A stretch of DNA of 5,276 nucleotides from an uncultured Lachnoanaerobaculum sp. (GCF_938015485.1 NZ_CALLVU010000003.1:1-5276); one strand, 5' to 3'. Positions 1 to 5,276 are shown, counted from the first letter of the stretch. Numbers and translations are program-made. Notes: generated by a model from the letters alone, not told the origin.

Positions 1-55
1 TTCTTCAGTATCCATACCGAAGTGTAAGTACCTTACCTATAAGGAATGGAAACTG
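1..55 (+). repeat. 55-nt direct repeat, copy 1 (spacer end + CRISPR repeat)
   Basis: These 55 bases are identical to 361-415. They comprise 23 nt of spacer, a full 30-nt CRISPR repeat and the first two bases (TG) of the next spacer. Identity stops at position 56 (G here, A at 416). The offset between the copies is exactly 360 nt. The spacer in front of the first repeat is therefore the same as the spacer at 347-383 over all the bases that can be seen. Confidence 0.97.
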
Positions 56-216
56 GAAGGATTGAAGCTTTAAAGCCTTTATCGAAGTAGTCAGTAAGTA
101 CCTTACCTATAAGGAATGGAAACTGCCTGGTGCTGTGTTAAGTTTATTATTTTCTTCATATTATCTCCAATCGTAAGTACCTTACCTATAAGGAATGGAA
201 ACACTCCTCGACTTCT

Positions 217-244
217 TCGAAATCATCATCGAAATCATCATCGA
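217..244 (+). repeat. 12-nt tandem repeat inside a spacer
   Basis: The unit TCGAAATCATCA occurs twice in a row (217-228 and 229-240), followed by TCGA, the start of a third unit. It fills the right two thirds of the spacer at 203-244. As the reverse complement it reads DDDFDDDFEEVEE, an acidic repeat of the kind found in phage or bacterial coding sequences, so the tandem structure was probably present in the protospacer and was not made in the array. Confidence 0.9.
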
Positions 245-360
245 GTAAGTACCTTACCTATAAGGAATGGAAACTGATACTTCCACGTTTGCGATTAATT
301 TTATACGCATATAATTGTAAGTACCTTACCTATAAGGAATGGAAACACTGCCGCGTCGTA

Positions 361-415
361 TTCTTCAGTATCCATACCGAAGTGTAAGTACCTTACCTAT
401 AAGGAATGGAAACTG
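361..415 (+). repeat. 55-nt direct repeat, copy 2 (spacer end + CRISPR repeat)
   Basis: This is the second copy of the sequence at 1-55, covering the last 23 nt of the 37-nt spacer at 347-383, the sixth CRISPR repeat, and the first two bases of the spacer at 414-451. Confidence 0.97.
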
Positions 416-451
416 AGAGGCTCGTGCGATACCCTCGGAAGGGAACGCAGC

Positions 452-481
452 GTGAGTACCTTACCTATAAGGAATACAACC
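452..481 (+). repeat. Degenerate terminal CRISPR repeat
   Basis: Aligned to the consensus without gaps, this repeat differs at four places: A to G at position 3, and three changes at its 3' end, where consensus GGAAAC is ACAACC. The CCTTA/TAAGG stem is intact. The changes fall mainly in the part that forms the crRNA 5' handle, which is tolerated at the last repeat because no functional spacer follows. This is the usual mark of a leader-distal end and fixes the array orientation. Confidence 0.9.
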
Positions 482-506
482 CAACCGGTATTTTGATATA
501 TCTGTT

Positions 507-536
507 GGTTTTACCTTACCTTTAAACAACAAAAAA
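507..536 (+). repeat. Vestigial CRISPR repeat-like relic
   Basis: A 10-nt exact match to the repeat core (TACCTTACCT, 512-521) is followed by TTAAACAAC, which keeps part of the right half in register. It lies 25 nt beyond the degenerate terminal repeat. The right arm of the stem (TAAGG) is lost, so it should not be processed. It is best read as an older repeat that has decayed. A chance match is possible but less likely at this place and register. Confidence 0.5.
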
Positions 537-570
537 GACGGTAGTACCATTTCGATACTACCGCCTTTTT
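531..570. terminator. Bidirectional Rho-independent terminator
   Basis: An 8-bp perfect stem pairs CGGTAGTA (539-546) with TACTACCG (556-563) around a 9-nt loop. After one mismatch the stem continues with G-C (537/565) and an A tract (531-536) facing a T tract (566-570). Read on the + strand it ends in TTTTTGTATTGT and would stop array transcription. Read on the - strand it ends in TTTTTTGTTG and would stop the cas operon just after the antitoxin-like gene. One element therefore separates two convergent transcripts. Confidence 0.85.
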
Positions 571-577
571 GTATTGT

Positions 578-883
578 CTATATTTTATTTTCTTTTCTGA
601 TACTGTCTACTTCTTCGTTTATTCCCCTAATGTCTATTCCAAATCCTTTCTCACATTTATTTTCTATATCCTTACTTTTCAATTCATTTATATCATTTTC
701 AGAAACGGAGTATCTCTGATTTGATAAATGTACTGAAAAAGGTATGCCTTTTTGTACAACCATTTGTTTTAGACACATTCTGAGAACTGTTGATAAATCA
801 ATTCCCAGCTGATTACAAATATCTTCAGCATCAATTTTTAAATCCCTGTCAACCCTAAACTGTATTAAATCCTGCTTATTCAA
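578..883 (-). CDS. RelB/DinJ family antitoxin-like protein (orphan)
   Basis: This 101-aa protein has the N-terminal pattern of RelB/DinJ antitoxins. A short strand (LIQFRVD, about residues 6-12) and two helices would form a ribbon-helix-helix DNA-binding dimer, followed by the family's KGIPFSV segment at about 45-51. The remaining 50 or so residues are polar and charged, where such antitoxins normally wrap their toxin. The start is TTG (881-883); no ATG upstream fits, and AAGAGAGG precedes it by about 4-5 nt. It begins 13 nt after the CARF-HEPN gene and is followed within 10 nt by the terminator, so it is the last gene of the operon. DinJ partners (YafQ/RelE-like toxins) normally sit directly downstream, but there is no room for one here. 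It may be a toxin-less remnant, an autorepressor of the operon, or a partner for something encoded elsewhere; the sequence does not decide. The family call is firm, the role is not. Confidence 0.8.
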   Translation of the reverse strand: MNKQDLIQFRVDRDLKIDAEDICNQLGIDLSTVLRMCLKQMVVQKGIPFSVHLSNQRYSVSENDINELKSKDIENKCEKGFGIDIRGINEEVDSIRKENKI

Positions 884-896
884 AATACCTCTCTTT

Positions 897-2459
897 CTAT
901 TTTTTTAACTTCTTCAAATCTGAAATATAGTCTATTATAAGTTTTTTTAGATTTGTCAGACTAACTCTATAATCAGGGTTTCCGTGATTGAATACATTGC
1001 GAATGATCTTCAAAGTACGATGGCTTTGCAAAAGAGGTACAACTTTTTTAATAAAATCATCTAATAAGATGTTTCCTCTTTTATCCTTACGAATCCATTT
1101 ACTTTTTACTTCCAAAAAATCATTTTCTATACGATAATGGAGTAAAGTTTTAGATCCGGGTTTAGCCCATGACACTGTATTTGTTCCGGTCTTCTCTACC
1201 ATTTGATATACATAAAAAGCCAATTCCTTGCCTCTGTCTTGATTTTCAAACATGAATTTATTCAAATATTTGTTAAATGCACTGTATTCATCCTCTTCAA
1301 AATTTTTCAGTTCTTCATTATCAAAATACAAAATCTTTTTCTCTCTATAATAATAAGGCAATATGGATTCTATAAATGTAAGAGCCTGCTGAATCAATCC
1401 TCTATTTACACACCAGATAATAAGGTCCAAAATATTTGGGGCTTTTAGCAGATCACCATATTCATCTTTTATTTTTTGCTCAAAGATTCCCAGTGATGTA
1501 CCTTTCAATATACTCTTTCCATCTTCATTTACACCGGTTTGAAATTCGTTTCCAAGTTCTTTCAAACCCTCAATAAATGCTTTAGGATCAGACATCTGTG
1601 CACCCAAAGAAATCTTTTTCATATGCTCTATGGTTTGCTTTGCTATCTTTTGTACAGCCGGATCTGCTCCTGTTAGATATGAAAACTCATTTTTGCTGTC
1701 AAAGTATTCTGATAATACATCCGCATTGCCAAAATGCAAAAAATCATTGATGCCTGAGAAAAAGCTGAAAATATTAAATGCAGCACTTTGATCTTCTATT
1801 CTGCCTGAAGCCGTATTTATACCCATTATCATCTTTGGTCTTATTGCTTCTCCAACTGATAACAATGAGATAACTGCACCTAGAGCAATTACTACATCCC
1901 TTAGTCCTCCATGAGTATCAATATATAGTCTGAATGATCTTTTTTCCTGATTCTTTTGACTGCGTATAAACTCTGCTGCCATTGCAATAGCTCCCAATTC
2001 ATCATCCGGAAAATAACATTCCTCTTTTTCGGATGCCGGTATCAAAGGAATAGACGGATCAATAATATCCGCTTCCTGAAGTCTATGTTCAGTTGGAAGT
2101 TGATTCTTATATAGTTTTATCACCTGATAGTTTATTTTATGCTTTCCTTTTTCAGGTGATTCATCAATTCTTTCCTTCAGATACGATACTGCACTATGAA
2201 TCTTGCCCTTACCATCATCACCATTCTTTTTATCCATTTCCAAGGTTTTCCTGCTGCACAGCATTATAATATTCACCTCATCTTCCGGAGGCATTCGCTT
2301 CAAAAAATAACGAACTATACTTTCTCCTTGAGATTTACAGTCATCAATAATTATATCCTTTCCATCATTTCCTACAACTTGAAATTGATCTCCATTTTCC
2401 ATTCTCGGGTGATTTCTACCGTTAAATGTGCTTACCGCCATAAGTATTGTGGATGACAT
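897..2459 (-). CDS. CARF-HEPN ribonuclease, Csx1/Csm6/TM1812 (DxTHG) group
   Basis: This is the probable ancillary RNase of the type III system: the N-terminal CARF domain senses cyclic oligoadenylate made by Cas10, and the C-terminal HEPN domain then cuts RNA non-specifically in the cytoplasm. In 520-aa numbering from the ATG, the protein opens with a Rossmann-type strand (TILMAVSTFNG). It carries DTHGGLRD at about 181-188, the signature of the DxTHG/TM1812 CARF proteins (here with D directly before THG), and KMIMGINTASG further on. Near the C-terminus, RNVFNH gives the HEPN R-x4-H motif (R487, H492), so the nuclease site looks intact. I chose the ATG at 2457-2459 over a GTG 7 codons upstream because GAGGGGGG lies 7 nt before the ATG, inside the longer reading. 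It follows the large RAMP gene by 36 nt and has its own strong ribosome binding site, so it may be made independently of the effector subunits. Which cOA size it binds cannot be read from the sequence. Confidence 0.92.
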   Translation of the reverse strand: MSSTILMAVSTFNGRNHPRMENGDQFQVVGNDGKDIIIDDCKSQGESIVRYFLKRMPPEDEVNIIMLCSRKTLEMDKKNGDDGKGKIHSAVSYLKERIDESPEKGKHKINYQVIKLYKNQLPTEHRLQEADIIDPSIPLIPASEKEECYFPDDELGAIAMAAEFIRSQKNQEKRSFRLYIDTHGGLRDVVIALGAVISLLSVGEAIRPKMIMGINTASGRIEDQSAAFNIFSFFSGINDFLHFGNADVLSEYFDSKNEFSYLTGADPAVQKIAKQTIEHMKKISLGAQMSDPKAFIEGLKELGNEFQTGVNEDGKSILKGTSLGIFEQKIKDEYGDLLKAPNILDLIIWCVNRGLIQQALTFIESILPYYYREKKILYFDNEELKNFEEDEYSAFNKYLNKFMFENQDRGKELAFYVYQMVEKTGTNTVSWAKPGSKTLLHYRIENDFLEVKSKWIRKDKRGNILLDDFIKKVVPLLQSHRTLKIIRNVFNHGNPDYRVSLTNLKKLIIDYISDLKKLKK

Positions 2460-2474
2460 AATATATCCCCCCTC
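2460..2474 (-). promoter_or_regulatory. Strong ribosome binding site deciding the CARF-HEPN start
   Basis: On the - strand the sequence reads GAGGGGGG, then 7 nt (ATATATT), then ATG. The upstream GTG of the same frame lies just before this purine run and has no comparable site of its own, so translation from the ATG is preferred. Confidence 0.75.
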
Positions 2475-2495
2475 TATCACATCATAAAAATTAGT

Positions 2496-4406
2496 TTAGT
2501 CATTACGAAATTCTACTGATTTCAAACTCTGATTTTCATCTTTATAATCCGGCAATGTATATGTCGGTATAGCATCCCTTCTTCCAAACATCCAGTTTTG
2601 AGAAAACCATTGTGAAGATGCCAAATCATTATCATTTAAAGTATTATCAGGTCTACCACTTCTATTAATTATGTTTGGATATTTTACTTCATTGTTATTA
2701 TTTGTTTTAAGATTCAATACTTTACTTATATTATCTAATGAGTTTCCTATTTTAATTAAAGGTTCATTAAATTTATCATCTTTCAGCAAATCCCAATTTT
2801 TCAAATCAATCGCTAAATCATTGTAAGATTCAATCTTATATTGTGTGTCCTGTGATTTGAACTCTCTTATATCTAACTTCTCAACTACTATCTTCGCACT
2901 TCCGAATCCCAAAGGCTTTCCATGTCCCAACTTATAACAACGTTTTCCGTCTTTATCATTTTCCCCGAGACAAAGAAGTGTTGCAAGCTCGGCAAGTTGT
3001 TCATCTGAAATATTTTCAAAGTACACTTTAAAAGTGAAACTACCTTTATCTATTCCACACATCTTTGTATCTACTTTATCTTCATGTAAATTATTTAATT
3101 TATTGTAGTCAGGTTTAAAATGCCAATAAAACTTTCTACCTCTGATATTACATTTAGGATCATCATAACCGGATAAATAATTATCGGTTTTGGCATAGAA
3201 AGGTAAATATGACGGATGAGGTGTACGTAGTTCAGTAAGATTATATTCCTTAATTGAATCAGAAATATTACCTTCAAATATAGCATCTGTAATTCGTATA
3301 CTGCTACCCAGTCCTTCCTCATTTCCTACCATACCGAACAAACTGCAAGCTTTGCAAAGCTTTTTTAAATCTGCACATGGCATCTTATTTTTCTTTTTAA
3401 GAATACTGTCTATTGGCGTATAGTATTTAAAACGACCTATACTTGCAAGAGAAAAATAATATTTCCCATTGACTTCCTTATACCAAATCGGTAATACTCC
3501 ACCATTTTTTTCAAAAGCATCCAAATCTACATTTGCATACCCTCCATGTTGATCTGCATTCCACTTTACGATTGATTTAACAAACTTTTGATTGACTTTT
3601 TCATCCCTATATACTTTTAAAGTATCCTTTAATGCATCAAAAGCTTGTTTTATACTATTTGGAGTTATATTTTTTATTTCATTTTTTTTAACAAATATAC
3701 TCTCGTATTTTTTATTTGAAATATATTCTCCTACATAGTAATATCCTTCTTTCACTGCTGTACTACTACCAATATTTTTAGCAAAATACTGTGTGATTAC
3801 TCTATTATTGACATTTACTCTATTAAGATATTCATCAAATTTAACCGGCTTGCCATATTTTTTTGCAGCACTCAAATATGACATTGAAGAAATATTAGGG
3901 TCTGTAGATTTTCCAAGTTCTTTAAAATATTCATTTATTTGGAATTTATATCTTGTAGCTGAATAGAGTTCCCATATATTTCCGTTCTTTTTTAAAAGTG
4001 CAGGTTCAAATGCCTTTTTAGGTCTTGCTGTAATATATTGATCGGTACTAGCTGTGGCATAACAAGAGTCTGTCAGTGTTTCATACATATTGCGAAGAGG
4101 ACCTCTTATAGAACTTCCCGGGATGATAGGTTTTATATTTTTCTCATCTCCTATATGTAAGAATTTATAAGAATAATGTTCAGTTTTTCTTTCTTCACCA
4201 CTATCACTTGTAGAAATACTTTCTCTTAACACCTTCTTATCAAAAGGATCCGGTACTAATATTGGAGTTTTGGGATATATGCGACAAGTGAATACTCCGG
4301 TATTACTTCCCTTTTTAGTCATACCTTCATATTTTTTTGTTTCTTCTCCTTCTACAAATGTATATGGATTAATAAAATACTTGTTATTACTAAACCTATA
4401 ACTCAT
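2496..4406 (-). CDS. Type III RAMP protein, TIGR03986-like (Cas7 with large insertion)
   Basis: This 636-aa RAMP-superfamily protein is probably a backbone or end subunit of the type III effector that binds crRNA and target RNA. The N-terminus (FINPYTFV, residues 11-18) matches what I know of the TIGR03986 family. Cas7-like landmarks follow in order: IPGSSIRGPLR at 95-105 (the crRNA-binding IPGSS helix), CKACSLFG at 351-358 with another Cys at 344 (a likely Zn site, the CxxC-x-LFG of Csm3/Cmr4-type proteins), and a glycine-rich loop GHGKPLGFGS at 494-503. The C-terminus ends with WMFGRRDAIPTYTLP at about 605-619. About 240 residues separate the first two landmarks, far more than in a simple Cas7, so this is one Cas7 fold with a big insertion, comparable to the Cas7-insertion subunit of III-D complexes. 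Asp53 or Asp56 could be in the region of the Csm3 catalytic Asp, but I cannot align this reliably. Its ATG shares one base with the upstream stop (TAATG), with AAAGGAG 7 nt before it. Confidence 0.85.
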   Translation of the reverse strand: MSYRFSNNKYFINPYTFVEGEETKKYEGMTKKGSNTGVFTCRIYPKTPILVPDPFDKKVLRESISTSDSGEERKTEHYSYKFLHIGDEKNIKPIIPGSSIRGPLRNMYETLTDSCYATASTDQYITARPKKAFEPALLKKNGNIWELYSATRYKFQINEYFKELGKSTDPNISSMSYLSAAKKYGKPVKFDEYLNRVNVNNRVITQYFAKNIGSSTAVKEGYYYVGEYISNKKYESIFVKKNEIKNITPNSIKQAFDALKDTLKVYRDEKVNQKFVKSIVKWNADQHGGYANVDLDAFEKNGGVLPIWYKEVNGKYYFSLASIGRFKYYTPIDSILKKKNKMPCADLKKLCKACSLFGMVGNEEGLGSSIRITDAIFEGNISDSIKEYNLTELRTPHPSYLPFYAKTDNYLSGYDDPKCNIRGRKFYWHFKPDYNKLNNLHEDKVDTKMCGIDKGSFTFKVYFENISDEQLAELATLLCLGENDKDGKRCYKLGHGKPLGFGSAKIVVEKLDIREFKSQDTQYKIESYNDLAIDLKNWDLLKDDKFNEPLIKIGNSLDNISKVLNLKTNNNNEVKYPNIINRSGRPDNTLNDNDLASSQWFSQNWMFGRRDAIPTYTLPDYKDENQSLKSVEFRND

Positions 4407-4945
4407 TATTTTTCTCCTTTCAAATCCTTACTATAGTCCCTTTTATCAGCACTTTCAAAGTCAACCAAACGGTAATCTCTTATAAATGCCTGACCTGATT
4501 CACTATCAACTCCAAAATAATGACGAACTCTTATTGCAGCTCTGTCTAAATTGGGTATATCTTTTGGAAGATTATAACTTCCGCCTGCTGTTGTATGCAT
4601 TACCCCGGGAGCTTTTTTTGACCTGCTTGTATCAATGTCAAGAAGTTGGATTTCATCAAAGTAGTCCATGCCTTCTTCTTTATTATCATCTTCTCCTTGT
4701 AATCTATAGCTGAAATCTTTTCCTATATCACTTCTAAAGAGCTTCCATTCTTTGTTCTTGTCAAAAACACGAAGTTCCAACAGCTTATTCACATTTTTAA
4801 TAATATCTTTATTCCAAATACCTACATCAAATTTATCCGTATACTGTGCAACAAAGAATGTACTGTCTGTACTACCGGAAAAGTCTTCATTTATCTCATT
4901 TAACACTTTTTCTATATCATTATTTTTGACATTTATGTGTTCCAT
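4406..4945 (-). CDS. csx19: Csx19-like type III-D CRISPR protein (TIGR03984-like)
   Basis: This 179-aa soluble acidic protein has no membrane segment or signal peptide. Features that recall the Csx19/TIGR03984 family are LLELRVFDKNKEWKLFR in the first half (a strand followed by a WxLxR-type pattern), FDEIQLLDID in the middle, and a C-terminal strand pair RVRHYFGVDSESGQAFIRDYRLVDFE, where the 'Y..-D-.-TG-..F...R' form is typical. Csx19 is a small subunit of type III-D effector complexes and has no known catalytic motif. The start is ATG at 4943-4945 with AAAGGAGA about 6 nt upstream; a TTG 7 codons earlier lies inside or before that site. The gene begins inside the end of the upstream RAMP gene (26-nt overlap) and ends one base into the next ATG, so the three are translationally coupled and likely made in fixed ratio. 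The family call rests on remembered patterns and context; a diverged unrelated subunit is possible. Confidence 0.6.
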   Translation of the reverse strand: MEHINVKNNDIEKVLNEINEDFSGSTDSTFFVAQYTDKFDVGIWNKDIIKNVNKLLELRVFDKNKEWKLFRSDIGKDFSYRLQGEDDNKEEGMDYFDEIQLLDIDTSRSKKAPGVMHTTAGGSYNLPKDIPNLDRAAIRVRHYFGVDSESGQAFIRDYRLVDFESADKRDYSKDLKGEK

Positions 4946-5276
4946 TCTCTGTCTCCTTTTTTCCAATCAACGCTTTCAAAGTCTCATATAGTTTGTCAAA
5001 TACTACAGAGCTTGTTTCACCCTCAAGCTTACCTTCATTCAGTTTCACTCCGTTTATTTTTAGTATGGAAAAAATACCTCTTCCCACAGATGTTGCACCT
5101 CCGACTGCCAAATATCCTTCATGGAGGTCGGTCAGTGTAGCCGCCAAGGCCTTAATAAAATCATCTGAATATACTACAGCTGTATTATACGGATCTCCAA
5201 AACTGATATCCAATGTAGTCTCCCCACCTATGTATATTTTCTCCGTAAACAATGCGCCTTCTGCAGTACTTCCAAT
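4920..5276 (-). CDS. Csm3/Cas7-like RAMP protein, C-terminal fragment (5' end outside window)
   Basis: The reading frame is open to the window edge, so 118 C-terminal residues of a longer protein are visible. The in-frame TTG at 5250-5252 is internal: the frame continues upstream as GSTAEGALFTEKIYIGGE with no start or ribosome binding site. The fragment contains a helix-rich stretch (DDFIKALAATLTDLHEGYLAV) followed directly by the glycine-rich RAMP loop GGATSVGRGIFSI, the usual C-terminal signature of Csm3/Cmr4-type Cas7 proteins, which form the crRNA-binding backbone of type III effectors. The tail (GKKETENGTHKCQK) overlaps the next gene by 26 nt in another frame. The catalytic Asp and the IPGSS helix of such proteins would lie upstream, so it cannot be said here whether this copy can cut target RNA or is part of a fused multi-Cas7 protein. 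Confidence 0.8.
   Translation of the reverse strand: MGSTAEGALFTEKIYIGGETTLDISFGDPYNTAVVYSDDFIKALAATLTDLHEGYLAVGGATSVGRGIFSILKINGVKLNEGKLEGETSSVVFDKLYETLKALIGKKETENGTHKCQK

Larger units (their letters stand above)
1..481 (+). CRISPR. CRISPR array, 7 repeats (last one degenerate), leader-distal end
   Basis: Six identical 30-nt repeats lie at 24-53, 94-123, 173-202, 245-274, 317-346 and 384-413, with a degenerate seventh at 452-481. The repeat reads GTAAGTA, then CCTTA, CCTA, TAAGG (a 5-bp stem with a 4-nt loop), then AATGGAAAC. Spacers are 54-93 (40 nt), 124-172 (49), 203-244 (42), 275-316 (42), 347-383 (37) and 414-451 (38); 1-23 is the end of a further spacer. The GGAAAC end resembles the ATTGAAAC-type 5' handle of type I-B/III crRNAs. 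Cas6-like cleavage one base after the stem would leave an 8-nt ATGGAAAC handle, giving + strand transcription. Repeat decay at the right end agrees with this being the oldest, leader-distal side. The variable spacer length suits type III use. No cas1, cas2 or cas6 is visible, so which Cas6 processes the array is unknown. Confidence 0.98.

Noticed and set aside
414..451. Small palindrome CCCT-CGGA-AGGG inside the last spacer
   Set aside because: Four base pairs in one spacer is expected by chance; no evidence of a functional RNA.
478..511. Possible second hairpin, CCAAC (481-485) against GTTGG (504-508)
   Set aside because: Only 5 bp around an 18-nt AT-rich loop with no T tract; too weak to call beside the clear hairpin at 531-570.
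482..577. A hidden toxin gene next to the antitoxin
   Set aside because: The stretch is under 100 nt and holds the repeat relic and terminator; no frame on either strand could encode a RelE/YafQ-sized toxin.
1203..2456. Plus-strand open frames of 81 and 86 codons at 1203-1448 and 2196-2456
   Set aside because: They lie wholly inside the CARF-HEPN gene on the opposite strand, have no ribosome binding site or recognisable domain, and have the biased composition of antisense shadows.
2460..2480. GTG start for the CARF-HEPN gene (7 residues longer)
   Set aside because: The purine-rich GAGGGGGG sits between the GTG and the ATG at ideal spacing for the ATG, and the extra residues (MIEGGYI) are simply that site translated.
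3095..3322. Minus-strand 75-codon frame within the large RAMP gene
   Set aside because: It is an out-of-frame shadow of the 636-aa gene, whose motifs run continuously through this region.
4946..4966. TTG start for the Csx19-like gene (7 residues longer)
   Set aside because: The added residues (MEKRRQR) are the translated AAAGGAGACAGAGA ribosome binding region; the ATG at 4943-4945 is better placed.
4486..5140. Plus-strand frames of 67 to 79 codons
   Set aside because: They oppose the Csx19-like and RAMP genes, overlap each other, and are Leu/Ser/Phe-rich in the manner of reverse-strand shadows.

Overview
The window reads as the tail end of a type III (probably III-D-like) CRISPR-Cas locus from a low-GC Firmicute, most likely a Clostridia/Lachnospiraceae-type anaerobe. 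This assignment is inferred from the strong AT bias, the purine-rich AGGAG/GAGGGG ribosome binding sites, the TTG start of one gene, and a CRISPR repeat of the class common in clostridia (CCTTACCTATAAGG core, GGAAAC end). No taxonomic marker gene is present.

Left end (1-577): seven 30-nt CRISPR repeats with six complete spacers (37-49 nt) and one partial spacer cut by the window edge. The array is transcribed left to right, judging from the repeat end, the hairpin and the decay of the right-most repeats. The leader must lie to the left, outside the window. The last true repeat (452-481) carries four substitutions, and a more decayed repeat-like relic follows at about 507-536. A hairpin with A and T tracts on both sides (531-570) looks like a bidirectional terminator between the array and the cas operon, which converge tail to tail. 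The first 55 nt are identical to 361-415, so one spacer occurs at least twice.

Right part (578-5276): five genes, all on the minus strand and tightly packed, apparently one transcript. In transcription order they are: the 3' end of a Csm3/Cas7-like RAMP gene (cut by the window edge); a small Csx19-like subunit; a 636-aa RAMP protein of the TIGR03986 type with a long insertion inside its Cas7 fold; a CARF-HEPN ribonuclease of the Csx1/Csm6/TM1812 (DxTHG) group; and a RelB/DinJ-like antitoxin with no toxin beside it. The first two junctions overlap (26 nt and 1 nt). The last two are gaps of 36 and 13 nt, each with its own ribosome binding site.

How they would work together: the RAMP subunits and the Csx19-like protein would build the crRNA-guided effector with a Cas10 encoded further right, outside the window. 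On recognising target RNA, Cas10 of such complexes makes cyclic oligoadenylate, which binds the CARF domain and switches on the HEPN RNase. The antitoxin-like protein at the end of this transcript has no obvious place in that scheme and is the least expected gene here. Several spacers read as sensible coding sequence only or best as the reverse complement, as expected for crRNAs antisense to target mRNA. One of them appears to cover a ribosome binding site and start codon.
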